Assembly: GCF_019430945.1 (NCBI RefSeq)
Contig: NZ_JAHYCB010000005.1
Coordinates: forward strand, 62,001 to 126,000
Source of the DNA: Neorhizobium populisoli
Lineage (GTDB): Bacteria; Pseudomonadota; Alphaproteobacteria; Rhizobiales; Rhizobiaceae
Length of the DNA: 64,000 bases
Direction: 5' to 3'
Numbering within the stretch: the first letter of the stretch is position 1; each line of letters begins with the position of its first letter. Made by a program: the position numbers and the translations under genes. Positions 17,355 through 24,960 of the stretch are shown in pieces. The notes under the pieces were generated by a model, which searched no databases, was not told the DNA's origin, and saw only the letters and a list, made by a program, of their open reading frames with translations.

Positions 17355-18655
17355 CCGCTTCTGCGCCATTCGCGGCCCTGCGCAAAGCCGATTTCGAGCG
17401 TCGCGGCAAGCAGGCAGATCCTGATCGGCATGGTCAGCACGCCGTCGCCCGGCGCGCTGGGGTCGCCGAGCAGAAGCCCGATACCTTGAAAGATCAACTG
17501 CCAGAGCGACCGCTCATGCGGCCCGATCCATTGGGCCAGGTAGAACCAGGTCCAGGCCGTTCCCCAGCCCAGGAGCCGGTAGAGAACGATCGCGGCGACC
17601 GTCAAGACGATGCCCGAACCGAGCGCCAGGCCGACGCCTTCCGCCAGTGCCCTGTAACGCTTGGCGGTACCGGATATGAAATGCGAGATGAAGTCGCGCA
17701 GGGATTTCGGCAAGGCCTCCCAGCGCGATACGGCACGCGACAGACGGCCTCCGACCAGAGGCCGTTCGCCGTTGATATCGTAACCGTAGACAAGTGCGGC
17801 CAGCGTCAGCCAGACGACCGGGTAGAGCGCGTAGAAAAACACCTTCTGCGCATCGTCCCACAACGTCGTGGGCAACTGCTCTGCCATCGGCGGCAATACG
17901 GTTGCCGCAGCAGCATTCGAGACAGGGTCGATCAGGCCGAAGAATAGTCCCAGCGTCTCCGGCAGATGCGCCACCCAAGCGCGAATCTCGTCTTGCCAGT
18001 CCGAGATCACATAGAGACCGATAAACGCCCAGTTTGCCTCGCAGACGACGATGACGATCGGCCAGATGGCGGCCTTCGAGCGCTTGTGCATGGCTTTCGC
18101 AAAACGCCGTACGATCCAGGCGATGACGACCGAGACGAAAAGCCAGGCACCGCCGCCGAATTCCAGCGGATTGACCGCCTCTCCGAACATCATCAGGTCG
18201 AGCGACAATTGCGAATATTCGCGGATCGTATCGCCGAGAAAACCCCAGGCGGCGTAATAGACGAAAAAGGGAACGAGCGTCAGCGCTAGGATGGACGTGA
18301 ATTTCGGCGCGGTGGGCTCCGCCTCATCGCTCTTACTCGAATCGCTCCTCCCGGAATGTTCGGCCAGCCTCGAAGCGGCATCGAGCGACGGCAATCCCGG
18401 CCGCACCGTCTGGAACAGGGCGACGATGATCACCAGTTTCAGGAGGACGATCAGCGCCAGGCTCGACAATCCGGCGAGCGGATTGAGATGACCGATCATC
18501 ACCGCGAACTGGTTGATCAGCGAATTGCCGATGATTCCGAGCGTCCAGAGCGCCATCAGCTGCGGCCAGAACCGCCATAACAGCCGGATCGTCAGGACCG
18601 GAAGCAGAAACAGGGGGCGGACCGCTGCGGTCGCATCTGCGGACATGAAGGTCAT
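17351..18655 (-). CDS. Polytopic inner-membrane protein of unknown function
   Basis: 434 residues with about seven to nine hydrophobic segments. An N-terminal pair lies near 15-85, followed by a charged cytoplasmic loop rich in Ser/Asp/Glu. Further helices include SILALTLVPFFVYYAAWGFL, WLFVSVVIAWIV and IWPIVIVVCEANWAFIGLYV, with more near the C-terminus. ATG 18655 is chosen over 18661 because AGGG lies at proper spacing. It is convergent with the three single-anchor proteins, sharing a TTAA stop tetranucleotide. That adjacency, rather than any motif, suggests a common envelope role. No transporter signature was seen. Confidence 0.75.
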   Translation of the reverse strand: MTFMSADATAAVRPLFLLPVLTIRLLWRFWPQLMALWTLGIIGNSLINQFAVMIGHLNPLAGLSSLALIVLLKLVIIVALFQTVRPGLPSLDAASRLAEHSGRSDSSKSDEAEPTAPKFTSILALTLVPFFVYYAAWGFLGDTIREYSQLSLDLMMFGEAVNPLEFGGGAWLFVSVVIAWIVRRFAKAMHKRSKAAIWPIVIVVCEANWAFIGLYVISDWQDEIRAWVAHLPETLGLFFGLIDPVSNAAAATVLPPMAEQLPTTLWDDAQKVFFYALYPVVWLTLAALVYGYDINGERPLVGGRLSRAVSRWEALPKSLRDFISHFISGTAKRYRALAEGVGLALGSGIVLTVAAIVLYRLLGWGTAWTWFYLAQWIGPHERSLWQLIFQGIGLLLGDPSAPGDGVLTMPIRICLLAATLEIGFAQGREWRRSG

Positions 18656-18742
18656 GGCCATACCCTAACCACGGATGTCTGCCGCGCCAAGCTCACAAAT
18701 CCGGATCGCGGGCAGCGACATGATCTTGAAGACCGCAAACGA

Positions 18743-18770
18743 AAAATGCCTCCCCGCAGGAAGGCATTTT
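18743..18770 (-). terminator. Intrinsic terminator of the DUF2778 gene
   Basis: A 9-bp stem (AAAATGCCT / AGGCATTTT) with a 10-base loop; on the minus strand it is followed by a run of T's. It lies 40 bases past the stop of the gene at 18811. Confidence 0.8.
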
Positions 18771-18810
18771 GGGTTGCTTCGATGAAAGGCCAGTGGTCGA
18801 GCCTTGAAGA

Positions 18811-20232
18811 TTAGGCGTCGCTGCCGCTGAACAGTTTGGCGAGGAAGTTGCCATTGTTGCTGCCACCGCCTGGGCGCTTGCCGTCCCACTTGTTGACGAT
18901 GACCATATGGGTGATCTCGCCGCGCTGGAAGGCCTTCAGGAAGCGGTCGTATTCGGCAAAGGCAACGCAACCGTGGCTGTCCCCGCGAACGCGCAGCAGG
19001 AAGCTGTGGGCGAGAAGACCGGTGCGGCCCTGCGGCGCCTTGCCGTCGACCGGCGTCAGGCGGATGGCGGCGACGCCGTGGAACAGCGATTCGCGCATCG
19101 ACAGCTTGTAGGTGCCGGGCGGGGTCGGGCCGCGCATCTTCACATGGGTGAATTTCGGGTTGTCGCGCATGCCGCCGATGCCGGAATGGGCTTCGAGCTT
19201 GGTGCCATTCGGCATGAAGACGGTGGCATTGGTGATGTCGTAGACGGCAACCTTGGCGCCGATACCCGGCCAGCTCGGCATGGTCTGCGACGGCGCCGGT
19301 GTATCGCGCATCGGATTGTCGGGCTTGGCAAAGGCAAGCACGGTCGGCTTGCTGTCGTCACCCGAACGATCCGGCTTCTGCGGCGCGACTGCGGCGATTG
19401 CTGCGAGAGCGGTCGGCTTGGCCGGCTTTTCGGCGAGTGCCACGGCAGTCGACGGACGGATGACCGGCAGCGGGCCGGCTTTCGGCAGAGCGTAGGCCGG
19501 AGCGGCAGGTGCCGGTTCCGGAATGACGGCGACTTCCGGCTGGTCGTCGGCGTCATCCTCAAGTGCGGTATCTTCGAGCGCGGCCATTTCGACCGGCTTC
19601 ATATCCTTGAGATCGGCAACCGTGGTTGCCGGCTGAACGTCCTGGATCAGATCCGGCATAGCACTGCCGCTGCGCGGCGCGACGACCACGAGATTTTCCA
19701 TCGCCGGGCCAAGTATGGCGCGGATGGCTTGCGCGTCGGGACGGATCTTCTCGAGCGAGGCGAATTGCTGCTGCGCCTCCGAATGGCGGGAGGCCTTGGC
19801 CATCGCCATGTTGAGCATCTGCTTGACGCTGTCTTCGCTCGGCTTGCGGGCTTCGAGCGCTGCAAGCTCGGCACCGGCAAGGCGCTTGCCTTTCGGATTG
19901 GCCGGAGCGCTGCCCGGAAGCCTGGAGAATTTCGAAACGTCGATTTCGCGCTCATGAGAGACAGCGGCAACGGCGGTCGGCGCCGGGAGCGCAACCGGCC
20001 GGGTCAGCGCCGTCTCGAATTTCACATCCGAGGCCGATTTGACCGCGGTTGCGACCGTCACCATCGAAGCGCCGACAAGGGTCGCCACGGTAAGGCCGAT
20101 ACCAAGGGCAACATTCGACAGAAGAGAGCGGGATTTCTTGCGGCGAACCGGCGCCTTGCGGGTCTGGTTACCCCGGGCCTCCTGGCCACGCGCCTGATTA
20201 CCTACAAACTGTGTCTGGACCGAACGCGCCAT
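18811..20232 (-). CDS. Membrane-anchored DUF2778 (L,D-transpeptidase-like, Tlde1-type) protein
   Basis: 473 residues. A basic cytoplasmic head (about 1-35, including RKAPVRRKKSR) is followed by one membrane helix (about 42-65), then a long Ala/Pro-rich periplasmic linker (about 70-310). The C-terminal DUF2778 domain contains LEAHSGIGGMRDNP, MRGPTPPGTYKLS, and the catalytic His/Cys block HSFLLRVRGDSHGCVAF. This SxGC cysteine is the L,D-transpeptidase nucleophile; DUF2778 includes the Tlde1 type VI effectors. Here the fixed anchor and absence of secretion genes argue for a housekeeping cell-wall role. Rhizobiales use many L,D-transpeptidases for 3-3 crosslinks in polar growth. ATG 20232 is used rather than GTG 20235. 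Confidence 0.85.
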   Translation of the reverse strand: MARSVQTQFVGNQARGQEARGNQTRKAPVRRKKSRSLLSNVALGIGLTVATLVGASMVTVATAVKSASDVKFETALTRPVALPAPTAVAAVSHEREIDVSKFSRLPGSAPANPKGKRLAGAELAALEARKPSEDSVKQMLNMAMAKASRHSEAQQQFASLEKIRPDAQAIRAILGPAMENLVVVAPRSGSAMPDLIQDVQPATTVADLKDMKPVEMAALEDTALEDDADDQPEVAVIPEPAPAAPAYALPKAGPLPVIRPSTAVALAEKPAKPTALAAIAAVAPQKPDRSGDDSKPTVLAFAKPDNPMRDTPAPSQTMPSWPGIGAKVAVYDITNATVFMPNGTKLEAHSGIGGMRDNPKFTHVKMRGPTPPGTYKLSMRESLFHGVAAIRLTPVDGKAPQGRTGLLAHSFLLRVRGDSHGCVAFAEYDRFLKAFQRGEITHMVIVNKWDGKRPGGGSNNGNFLAKLFSGSDA

Positions 20233-20555
20233 CACTCGTTACCCGAACCGTTACTCACATCAGCCCGCATCGCTTCCGCGATACCGGCTTCACAACCAAG
20301 CTGGGAGATGAGCACGGAATGAACCTGCTCACTGCTGCCCAACGACTGCATGTGAGAATGAACGATTATGGTAACCAATGTCTTTACGCCGCCCCGATTT
20401 GGTTTTCGGCGTTGCACATAAATGCGCATGCCGCCGGAAGTTTAACGAAATTGCGGCGAATGGATGTCAGTCCTTAAGCGCAATTACGGCAAGTCAAGTC
20501 AGTGACCGTTGCTGTGTAGCGGCAAAAGACCGGCCTTTCAAGACGAATCATCACC
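20233..20555. other. Intergenic region between the DUF2778 and LysR genes
   Basis: 323 bases with no credible gene. It must contain the promoter of the DUF2778 gene. A short GGTAACC palindrome at about 20370-20376 is the only visible symmetry. No T-tract terminator was found after the LysR gene. Confidence 0.4.
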
Positions 20556-21476
20556 TTATGCGGGCTCGGCAGCCGTGACCCGGGCAGCCCCGGCGACATA
20601 TTCGGCAAGCAGGACCTTGGCGATATCCATCACCGCACGGATGCGGGGCGCATGCCGGAGCCGCTCATGCGTCAGCAGCCAGATCTCCGCGGCGGGCGGC
20701 ATCGGCGGCCTGAAACAGTAAACAAGGTTAGCGTCGCTGGCCCCCAGAAACTCGGAAAACAGACCTATACCCACGCCGCTTCGAATACTTGCAAGCGTTG
20801 CCGAAACCGTGTTCTGGCGCACCACGATCGAGCCGTCGGGAAAATTCTTGCGCACCCAGACGGCGGCCGGATGGTCACGGATATGAGGATCGATGGCGAT
20901 CAGCGAATGGCTGCCGAGATCGCAGATGTCACGCGGCACGCCGTTCTTGTCCGCATAGTCGCGGCTGCAATAAAGCCCCCACACGTCATCGGCGATCCGC
21001 AGGCCGACCAGGCTTTCGTCCGTCGGGCGTGGGCCGGCGCGCAAAGCGATATCCGCATCGCCCCGCTCCAGATCGAGCCGATGATCGGACGTCACCACAT
21101 CGAGGCTGAGCTGCGGATGGGAAGCTTTCAGCCGGGTGATCAGCGAGGGCAGAAAGAAATTGGCGAAGGCCTCATTGGTGGTAAAGCGAACGCTGCCGAT
21201 CACTTCACGCGAGGCGATCTCCAGCGCATTGCAGAAGGCGGCCATGGCGTTGCGCACAGATTCGGCCGGCCCGACCAGCATGCGGCCGACATCGGTCAGC
21301 ACATAACCGGTGCGCCGCTTGTCGAACAGCTCGACGCCCATGTCCTCCTCGAGGCCGGCAATCCGGCGCGACACGGTGCTTTGGCTGACATCCAGAATTT
21401 CGGCAGCAGAAAGGGTCGAGCCGGTTTCGGCAACGGCGAGCATGAAGCGCAGGTCGTCGTAGTTCAGCTTGTCCAT
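20556..21476 (-). CDS. LysR family transcriptional regulator
   Basis: 306 residues. The N-terminal winged helix-turn-helix is KLNYDDLRFMLAVAETGS then STLSAAEILDVSQSTVSRRI (about 3-40), followed by a co-inducer domain starting IGSVRFTTNEAFANFFLP. The longer open frame reaching 22331 is a shadow of the divergent cupin gene; ATG 21476 places the HTH at the N-terminus as usual. It is divergently arranged with the cupin gene (162-base gap), the classical layout for a LysR controlling its neighbour from a shared promoter. The effector is unknown. Confidence 0.9.
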   Translation of the reverse strand: MDKLNYDDLRFMLAVAETGSTLSAAEILDVSQSTVSRRIAGLEEDMGVELFDKRRTGYVLTDVGRMLVGPAESVRNAMAAFCNALEIASREVIGSVRFTTNEAFANFFLPSLITRLKASHPQLSLDVVTSDHRLDLERGDADIALRAGPRPTDESLVGLRIADDVWGLYCSRDYADKNGVPRDICDLGSHSLIAIDPHIRDHPAAVWVRKNFPDGSIVVRQNTVSATLASIRSGVGIGLFSEFLGASDANLVYCFRPPMPPAAEIWLLTHERLRHAPRIRAVMDIAKVLLAEYVAGAARVTAAEPA

Positions 21477-21638
21477 GGTCGTCAGAAATAGCGTTATGCG
21501 AAAATGATGAATCCCGCCGCAAAAACGGTGTTTGCGGTTGTCCCGCCACCAATCTACACGCCTTTCAACGTCGGCGGAACGGGGTTTCACTCCCTCCCCG
21601 CGCTTTTCCATCAGACAATTGCCGAAGGACCATTCCCC

Positions 21639-22268
21639 ATGCGCACGTCCGTGCAAGACCCGCTGGTGCCTGCCAATACCAGGATCGTCAACCGCTATAA
21701 CCGCGAGACCTTCATCTTCACCGACCCGGTCGAGGATGAAGCCTTCGCACGTTTCGATGTGCTGCTTGAAAAGGGCGGTTCCGGCGGCGGCAATGCGGTT
21801 GCCCATATCCATCCGAATTCCGACGAACATTTCCACATTCACAAGGGCCGTCTGTTGATTTCCATCGATGGTATCGAACACATCGCCGATGCCGGAGAGA
21901 CGGTGATGGTGCCGCGCGGCAAGCCGCATTTCTTCCGCAACGCCCATGACGGAGACACCCACGCGACCGTTTCTTTCACGCCAGGCCACAAACACCTGCG
22001 TTTCTTCATCAATCTCGCGGCGATGACCGTGCTTGAGCCGAAAAGCTTCTCGCCATCTGGGGACGTCAAGCTCCTGCAGATTGCGCTGGCGCTGAATGCC
22101 TACCGCGATCACCTCTACATAGCCGGCCCGCCGATCTGGATACAGAAGCTGATGTATGCGGCTCTCAGCCCGATCGCGAGATTGATGGGCTATCGACTGA
22201 TTGTCGGGCCGACAAACAACAAGCTGAAGTTCGGGGAAACGTTGCGGCTGATAGAGCAAGCGGCATAG
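21639..22268 (+). CDS. Cupin-domain protein
   Basis: 209 residues from ATG 21639; the frame is open upstream to 21504 but the extra residues overlap the LysR promoter region. Cupin motif 1 appears as NAVAHIHPNSDEHFHIHKGRLL-type sequence (about 50-71: G..HxHx..E.F.I..G), giving His and Glu metal ligands. Motif 2 is PRGKPHFFRN. The C-terminal third is helical (WIQKLMYAALSPIARLMGY), unlike simple cupins, and may be membrane-associated. It probably binds a metal and acts on or senses a small molecule. The divergent LysR gene is the likely regulator. Confidence 0.8.
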   Translation: MRTSVQDPLVPANTRIVNRYNRETFIFTDPVEDEAFARFDVLLEKGGSGGGNAVAHIHPNSDEHFHIHKGRLLISIDGIEHIADAGETVMVPRGKPHFFRNAHDGDTHATVSFTPGHKHLRFFINLAAMTVLEPKSFSPSGDVKLLQIALALNAYRDHLYIAGPPIWIQKLMYAALSPIARLMGYRLIVGPTNNKLKFGETLRLIEQAA

Positions 22269-22314
22269 ACGCAGGTCATGGCATCGACATGATGCATTAT
22301 TGCCGCCCACGCAT

Positions 22315-22341
22315 AAAAAAGAGCCCGGCATTGCCGAGCTC
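22315..22341 (-). terminator. Intrinsic terminator of the small secreted-protein gene
   Basis: On the minus strand, GAGCTCGGC and GCCGGGCTC pair (one G-T pair) around a 3-base loop, followed by six T's. It lies 22 bases past the stop at 22364. Confidence 0.85.
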
Positions 22342-22363
22342 TCCCATTTGTCTCAACAGAGAA

Positions 22364-22720
22364 TTACTTACCGCAAGCCGGATTGGCCGCAGCGGTATCA
22401 TTTGCCGGAGCGCTGTTGACGCCGGCACCAGGCGTGCCAGGAGCGCAGTCAGGGTTCGAGCCGGCAGCAGAGCTACCGGAAAGGCCGCCGGCGCCCATGG
22501 TGCCGGAATTACCCATCGAGCCGCCTGTCGTGCTGCCGGTGGTGGTACGATCAGCCGGAGCGCCGGTCGTCGTCTGAGTGTCAGTCTTCGGCGCGGACGT
22601 GCTCGGGGAAATGGTTGAGGCACCGGAGCCGCCGCTCTGGTTGCTGTTACCACTCTGAGCCAGCGCGGACGTTGCCATGCCGATGGAAAGGGCTGCGACT
22701 GCAATAAGTTTAAACGACAT
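22364..22720 (-). CDS. Small secreted low-complexity protein
   Basis: 118 residues. A signal peptide (MSFKLIAVAALSIGMATSAL, cleaved after AQ) precedes a Gly/Ser/Thr/Ala-rich disordered chain. There are two cysteines near the end (PDCAPG and NPACGK), possibly a disulfide or cross-link. ATG 22720 is preferred over 22729 because GAGGTGAGAG precedes it. It has its own terminator and is flanked by long non-coding sequence, so it is monocistronic. Such proteins are common but uncharacterised in rhizobia. Confidence 0.75.
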   Translation of the reverse strand: MSFKLIAVAALSIGMATSALAQSGNSNQSGGSGASTISPSTSAPKTDTQTTTGAPADRTTTGSTTGGSMGNSGTMGAGGLSGSSAAGSNPDCAPGTPGAGVNSAPANDTAAANPACGK

Positions 22721-23174
22721 TTCTCTCACCTCGATTGGACCCTACAGGTAATTAACAACGTAGTAACCCATTGGTTCCCAAAGAAATCCCGGATCGACCG
22801 AAAAGAGCGCAGAAAAAGACCGGCATGCGCCGGCATGTGATGCCGCAGGAGTGTCTGCCCTGTAAGACCCCTTGCCTCACGCGAACAGAAATACCCTCGG
22901 AGCGCGGCTTGTAGCTGGCTGAATGAACCGCGCAGAACGGGCTCCGGCAAACCGAAATTTCAGGATGAGAATCAGAGCTTGGAAAATGGCGAATTCTTCC
23001 GGTTCAGCCGCATCCTGTTGCCCGTCGGCACCGCCGAGACAAGACATTTGCAACGTAATTTCGGCTGCGCACCTTCTGTCGATGAAAAGCTGAATCAGCG
23101 GCCGCACAACAAGAACCTTGATCGCGCCCCCTGCCCTTGGCATCCTCCGGCAAACATGAATCGGAGGACGCCCG
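22721..23174. other. Intergenic region before pncA
   Basis: 454 bases. No frame resembles a protein. The left end must hold the promoter of the secreted-protein gene, and GGAGGA near 23163 is the pncA ribosome site. A short palindrome (ggcatgcgccggcatg) lies near 22822-22837. Otherwise nothing is recognised. Confidence 0.4.
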
Positions 23175-23801
23175 ATGAAAGCGCTGCTGCTCGTCGATAT
23201 CCAGAACGGCTTCTGCCCCGGCGGCAACCTGGCCGTCGCCCATGGCGACGAGGTCGTGCCGGTCGCCAACCGGCTGATTGCGGATGGCGGTTACGACGTC
23301 ATCACCGCCTCGCAGGATTGGCACCCCGCGAACCACGGCAGTTTCGCCTCGCAGCATCCGGGTAAAAAACCGTTCGACATGGGCGAGCTTTCCGGCCAGC
23401 CGCAAGTCATGTGGCCGGACCACTGCGTACAGGGCACGCCGGATGCGGAATTCCATCCGGATCTCGACATCGATGCGGTGGATTATATCCAACAGAAGGG
23501 CGAGAACCCCGCCGTCGACAGCTATTCCGCCTTCCGCGACAACGACCACGCAGCGCTGACCGGGCTTGCCGGTTATCTGCGCGCACAGCAGGTGACCGAA
23601 CTCGATGTGTGCGGGTTGGCGACGGATTATTGCGTCAAGTTTTCGGCCCTCGATGCTGTCGACATGCTCCCGGGCGTCAAGGTGCGTTTCGTCGAGGATG
23701 CCAGCCGCGGCATCGATCCGGAAGGCATCAAGGCGGCCATCGCCGAGATGAGGGCCAAAGGCGTCGAGATCGTGAAAAGCGCCGATATCCTCGCTGATTG
23801 A
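23175..23801 (+). CDS. pncA: Nicotinamidase / pyrazinamidase
   Basis: 208 residues, the usual length. It hydrolyses nicotinamide to nicotinate and ammonia in the cytoplasmic NAD salvage pathway. The catalytic triad is visible: Asp in LLVDIQNGFCPGG (about 8), Lys in the central region (GKKPFDMGEL or VDYIQQKGENP segment), and nucleophile Cys in DVCGLATDYCVKFSALDA (about 155). The metal ligands lie in DWHPANHGSF. A strong GGAGGA site is 7 bases before the start. It is monocistronic between long gaps. Confidence 0.93.
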   Translation: MKALLLVDIQNGFCPGGNLAVAHGDEVVPVANRLIADGGYDVITASQDWHPANHGSFASQHPGKKPFDMGELSGQPQVMWPDHCVQGTPDAEFHPDLDIDAVDYIQQKGENPAVDSYSAFRDNDHAALTGLAGYLRAQQVTELDVCGLATDYCVKFSALDAVDMLPGVKVRFVEDASRGIDPEGIKAAIAEMRAKGVEIVKSADILAD

Positions 23802-23917
23802 TGCAAAGGCGGTTCGCCTCGCTGCAATAGTTCAGCGAAATCAATCTTTCCATCAGTGCTATTGAATTGCGCCCGTTGCTGCGGGCCTCTAAAGGCATTC
23901 CGAAAGGGATGTCTCAT

Positions 23918-24637
23918 ATGAATCGCAGCGAATTTCATCGGGGCCTGAAGGGCGGCATCGTCATTGCGCTCTCCTCGGCCCCGTTTGCCGTCCTGTTTGG
24001 CGCAGTCGCCGCGGATAACGGCCTGTCGGTCGCGGAAGCGGCCTTGATGAGCGCTACCGTTTATGCCGGCGCCAGCCAGCTGGTCGGCATCGAACTGTTC
24101 GGCCACCATGTGGCGCCGTGGCTGGTCATCCTGTCGGTGTTTGCCGTCAACTTTCGCCACATCCTCTATTCGGCAGCACTGGCGAAATACATCGGCCATT
24201 TCACGCCGGTGCAAAAATTCTTCACCTTCTTCCTGCTGACCGACCCGCAGTTTGCGGAAAGCGTCAAGACAGGCGAAGCCGGGAAGACCGTCAGCTTCAC
24301 CTGGTATATCGCCTTCGGCATGGCGGTTTATTTCCCGTGGCTGTTCTTCAGCATTGTCGGCGTCTATTTCGGCAAGATGATCGGCGATCCGAAAACATTC
24401 GCGATCGACGTCCTGCTGCCGATCTATTTCCTCGGCCTCGTCATGGGTTTTCGCCGCAAGCCGGGCTTTTATCCGACGGTGATCGCAAGCGCGTTTGGTT
24501 CGGTGCTGGGCTATCATTTCGTCGGCTCGCCCTGGCATGTCAGCATCGGCGCAGCTGTTGGCGTGTTGGTCGCCGCCCTGCTGCCTCTGCAATCGACGCC
24601 CGTACCCGTAACTGCCGCCAGCGAAGTGGAGAGCTGA
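23918..24637 (+). CDS. azlC: AzlC family branched-chain amino acid exporter, large subunit
   Basis: 239 residues with about seven hydrophobic segments. Family motifs include SSAPFAVLFGAVAADNGLS at the first helix, SATVYAGASQLVGIELFG, and NFRHILYSAAL. With AzlD it forms an inner-membrane exporter of branched-chain amino acids or analogues. Three in-frame starts are possible (23867, 23909, 23918); ATG 23918 has AAAGGG at 9-base spacing. The azlD start follows one base after its stop, so the pair is a tight operon. Confidence 0.88.
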   Translation: MNRSEFHRGLKGGIVIALSSAPFAVLFGAVAADNGLSVAEAALMSATVYAGASQLVGIELFGHHVAPWLVILSVFAVNFRHILYSAALAKYIGHFTPVQKFFTFFLLTDPQFAESVKTGEAGKTVSFTWYIAFGMAVYFPWLFFSIVGVYFGKMIGDPKTFAIDVLLPIYFLGLVMGFRRKPGFYPTVIASAFGSVLGYHFVGSPWHVSIGAAVGVLVAALLPLQSTPVPVTAASEVES

Positions 24638-24638
24638 G

Positions 24639-24953
24639 ATGGGTTTCGAACTCTCCACCGAGATGACCCTGCTGATCATCGCCGCTGCCATCGCGACCTA
24701 TATGACGCGTATCGGCGGTTTCTTGCTGATCACAAGGATGAAGACTATCCCGCCGCGCATGGAGCAGGCGCTGAATGCCGTTCCGGCCGCGGTTCTGACC
24801 ACGCTCGTCGCACCCGCCTTCTTCACCAGCGGCTGGGATGTGAAGATCGCCATGCTGGCCGCCATGCTGGTCGGGCTGCGTTATCCCGGCCTGATCATGC
24901 TGGCCGGCGGCTGGGTGGCGGCCATGGCCTGCCGCCACCTTATCGGGCTGTAG
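24639..24953 (+). CDS. azlD: AzlD family branched-chain amino acid exporter, small subunit
   Basis: 104 residues, three to four membrane segments (TLLIIAAAIATYMTRIGGFL, then NAVPAAVLTTLVAPAFF, and others). The TYMTRIGGF segment with its helix-embedded arginine is typical of AzlD. It is cotranscribed with azlC and required for exporter function. It ends 7 bases before the convergent aminopeptidase gene, leaving no room for a conventional terminator. Confidence 0.88.
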   Translation: MGFELSTEMTLLIIAAAIATYMTRIGGFLLITRMKTIPPRMEQALNAVPAAVLTTLVAPAFFTSGWDVKIAMLAAMLVGLRYPGLIMLAGGWVAAMACRHLIGL

Positions 24954-24960
24954 TCTCCTC

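Noticed and set aside
18811..20232. Type VI effector assignment for the DUF2778 protein
   Set aside because: There are no secretion genes, no adjacent immunity gene, and a fixed membrane anchor; a resident wall enzyme is more likely.
20556..22331. Long 591-residue LysR frame
   Set aside because: The N-terminal part is antisense to the cupin gene. The helix-turn-helix begins at ATG 21476, so the shorter form is adopted.
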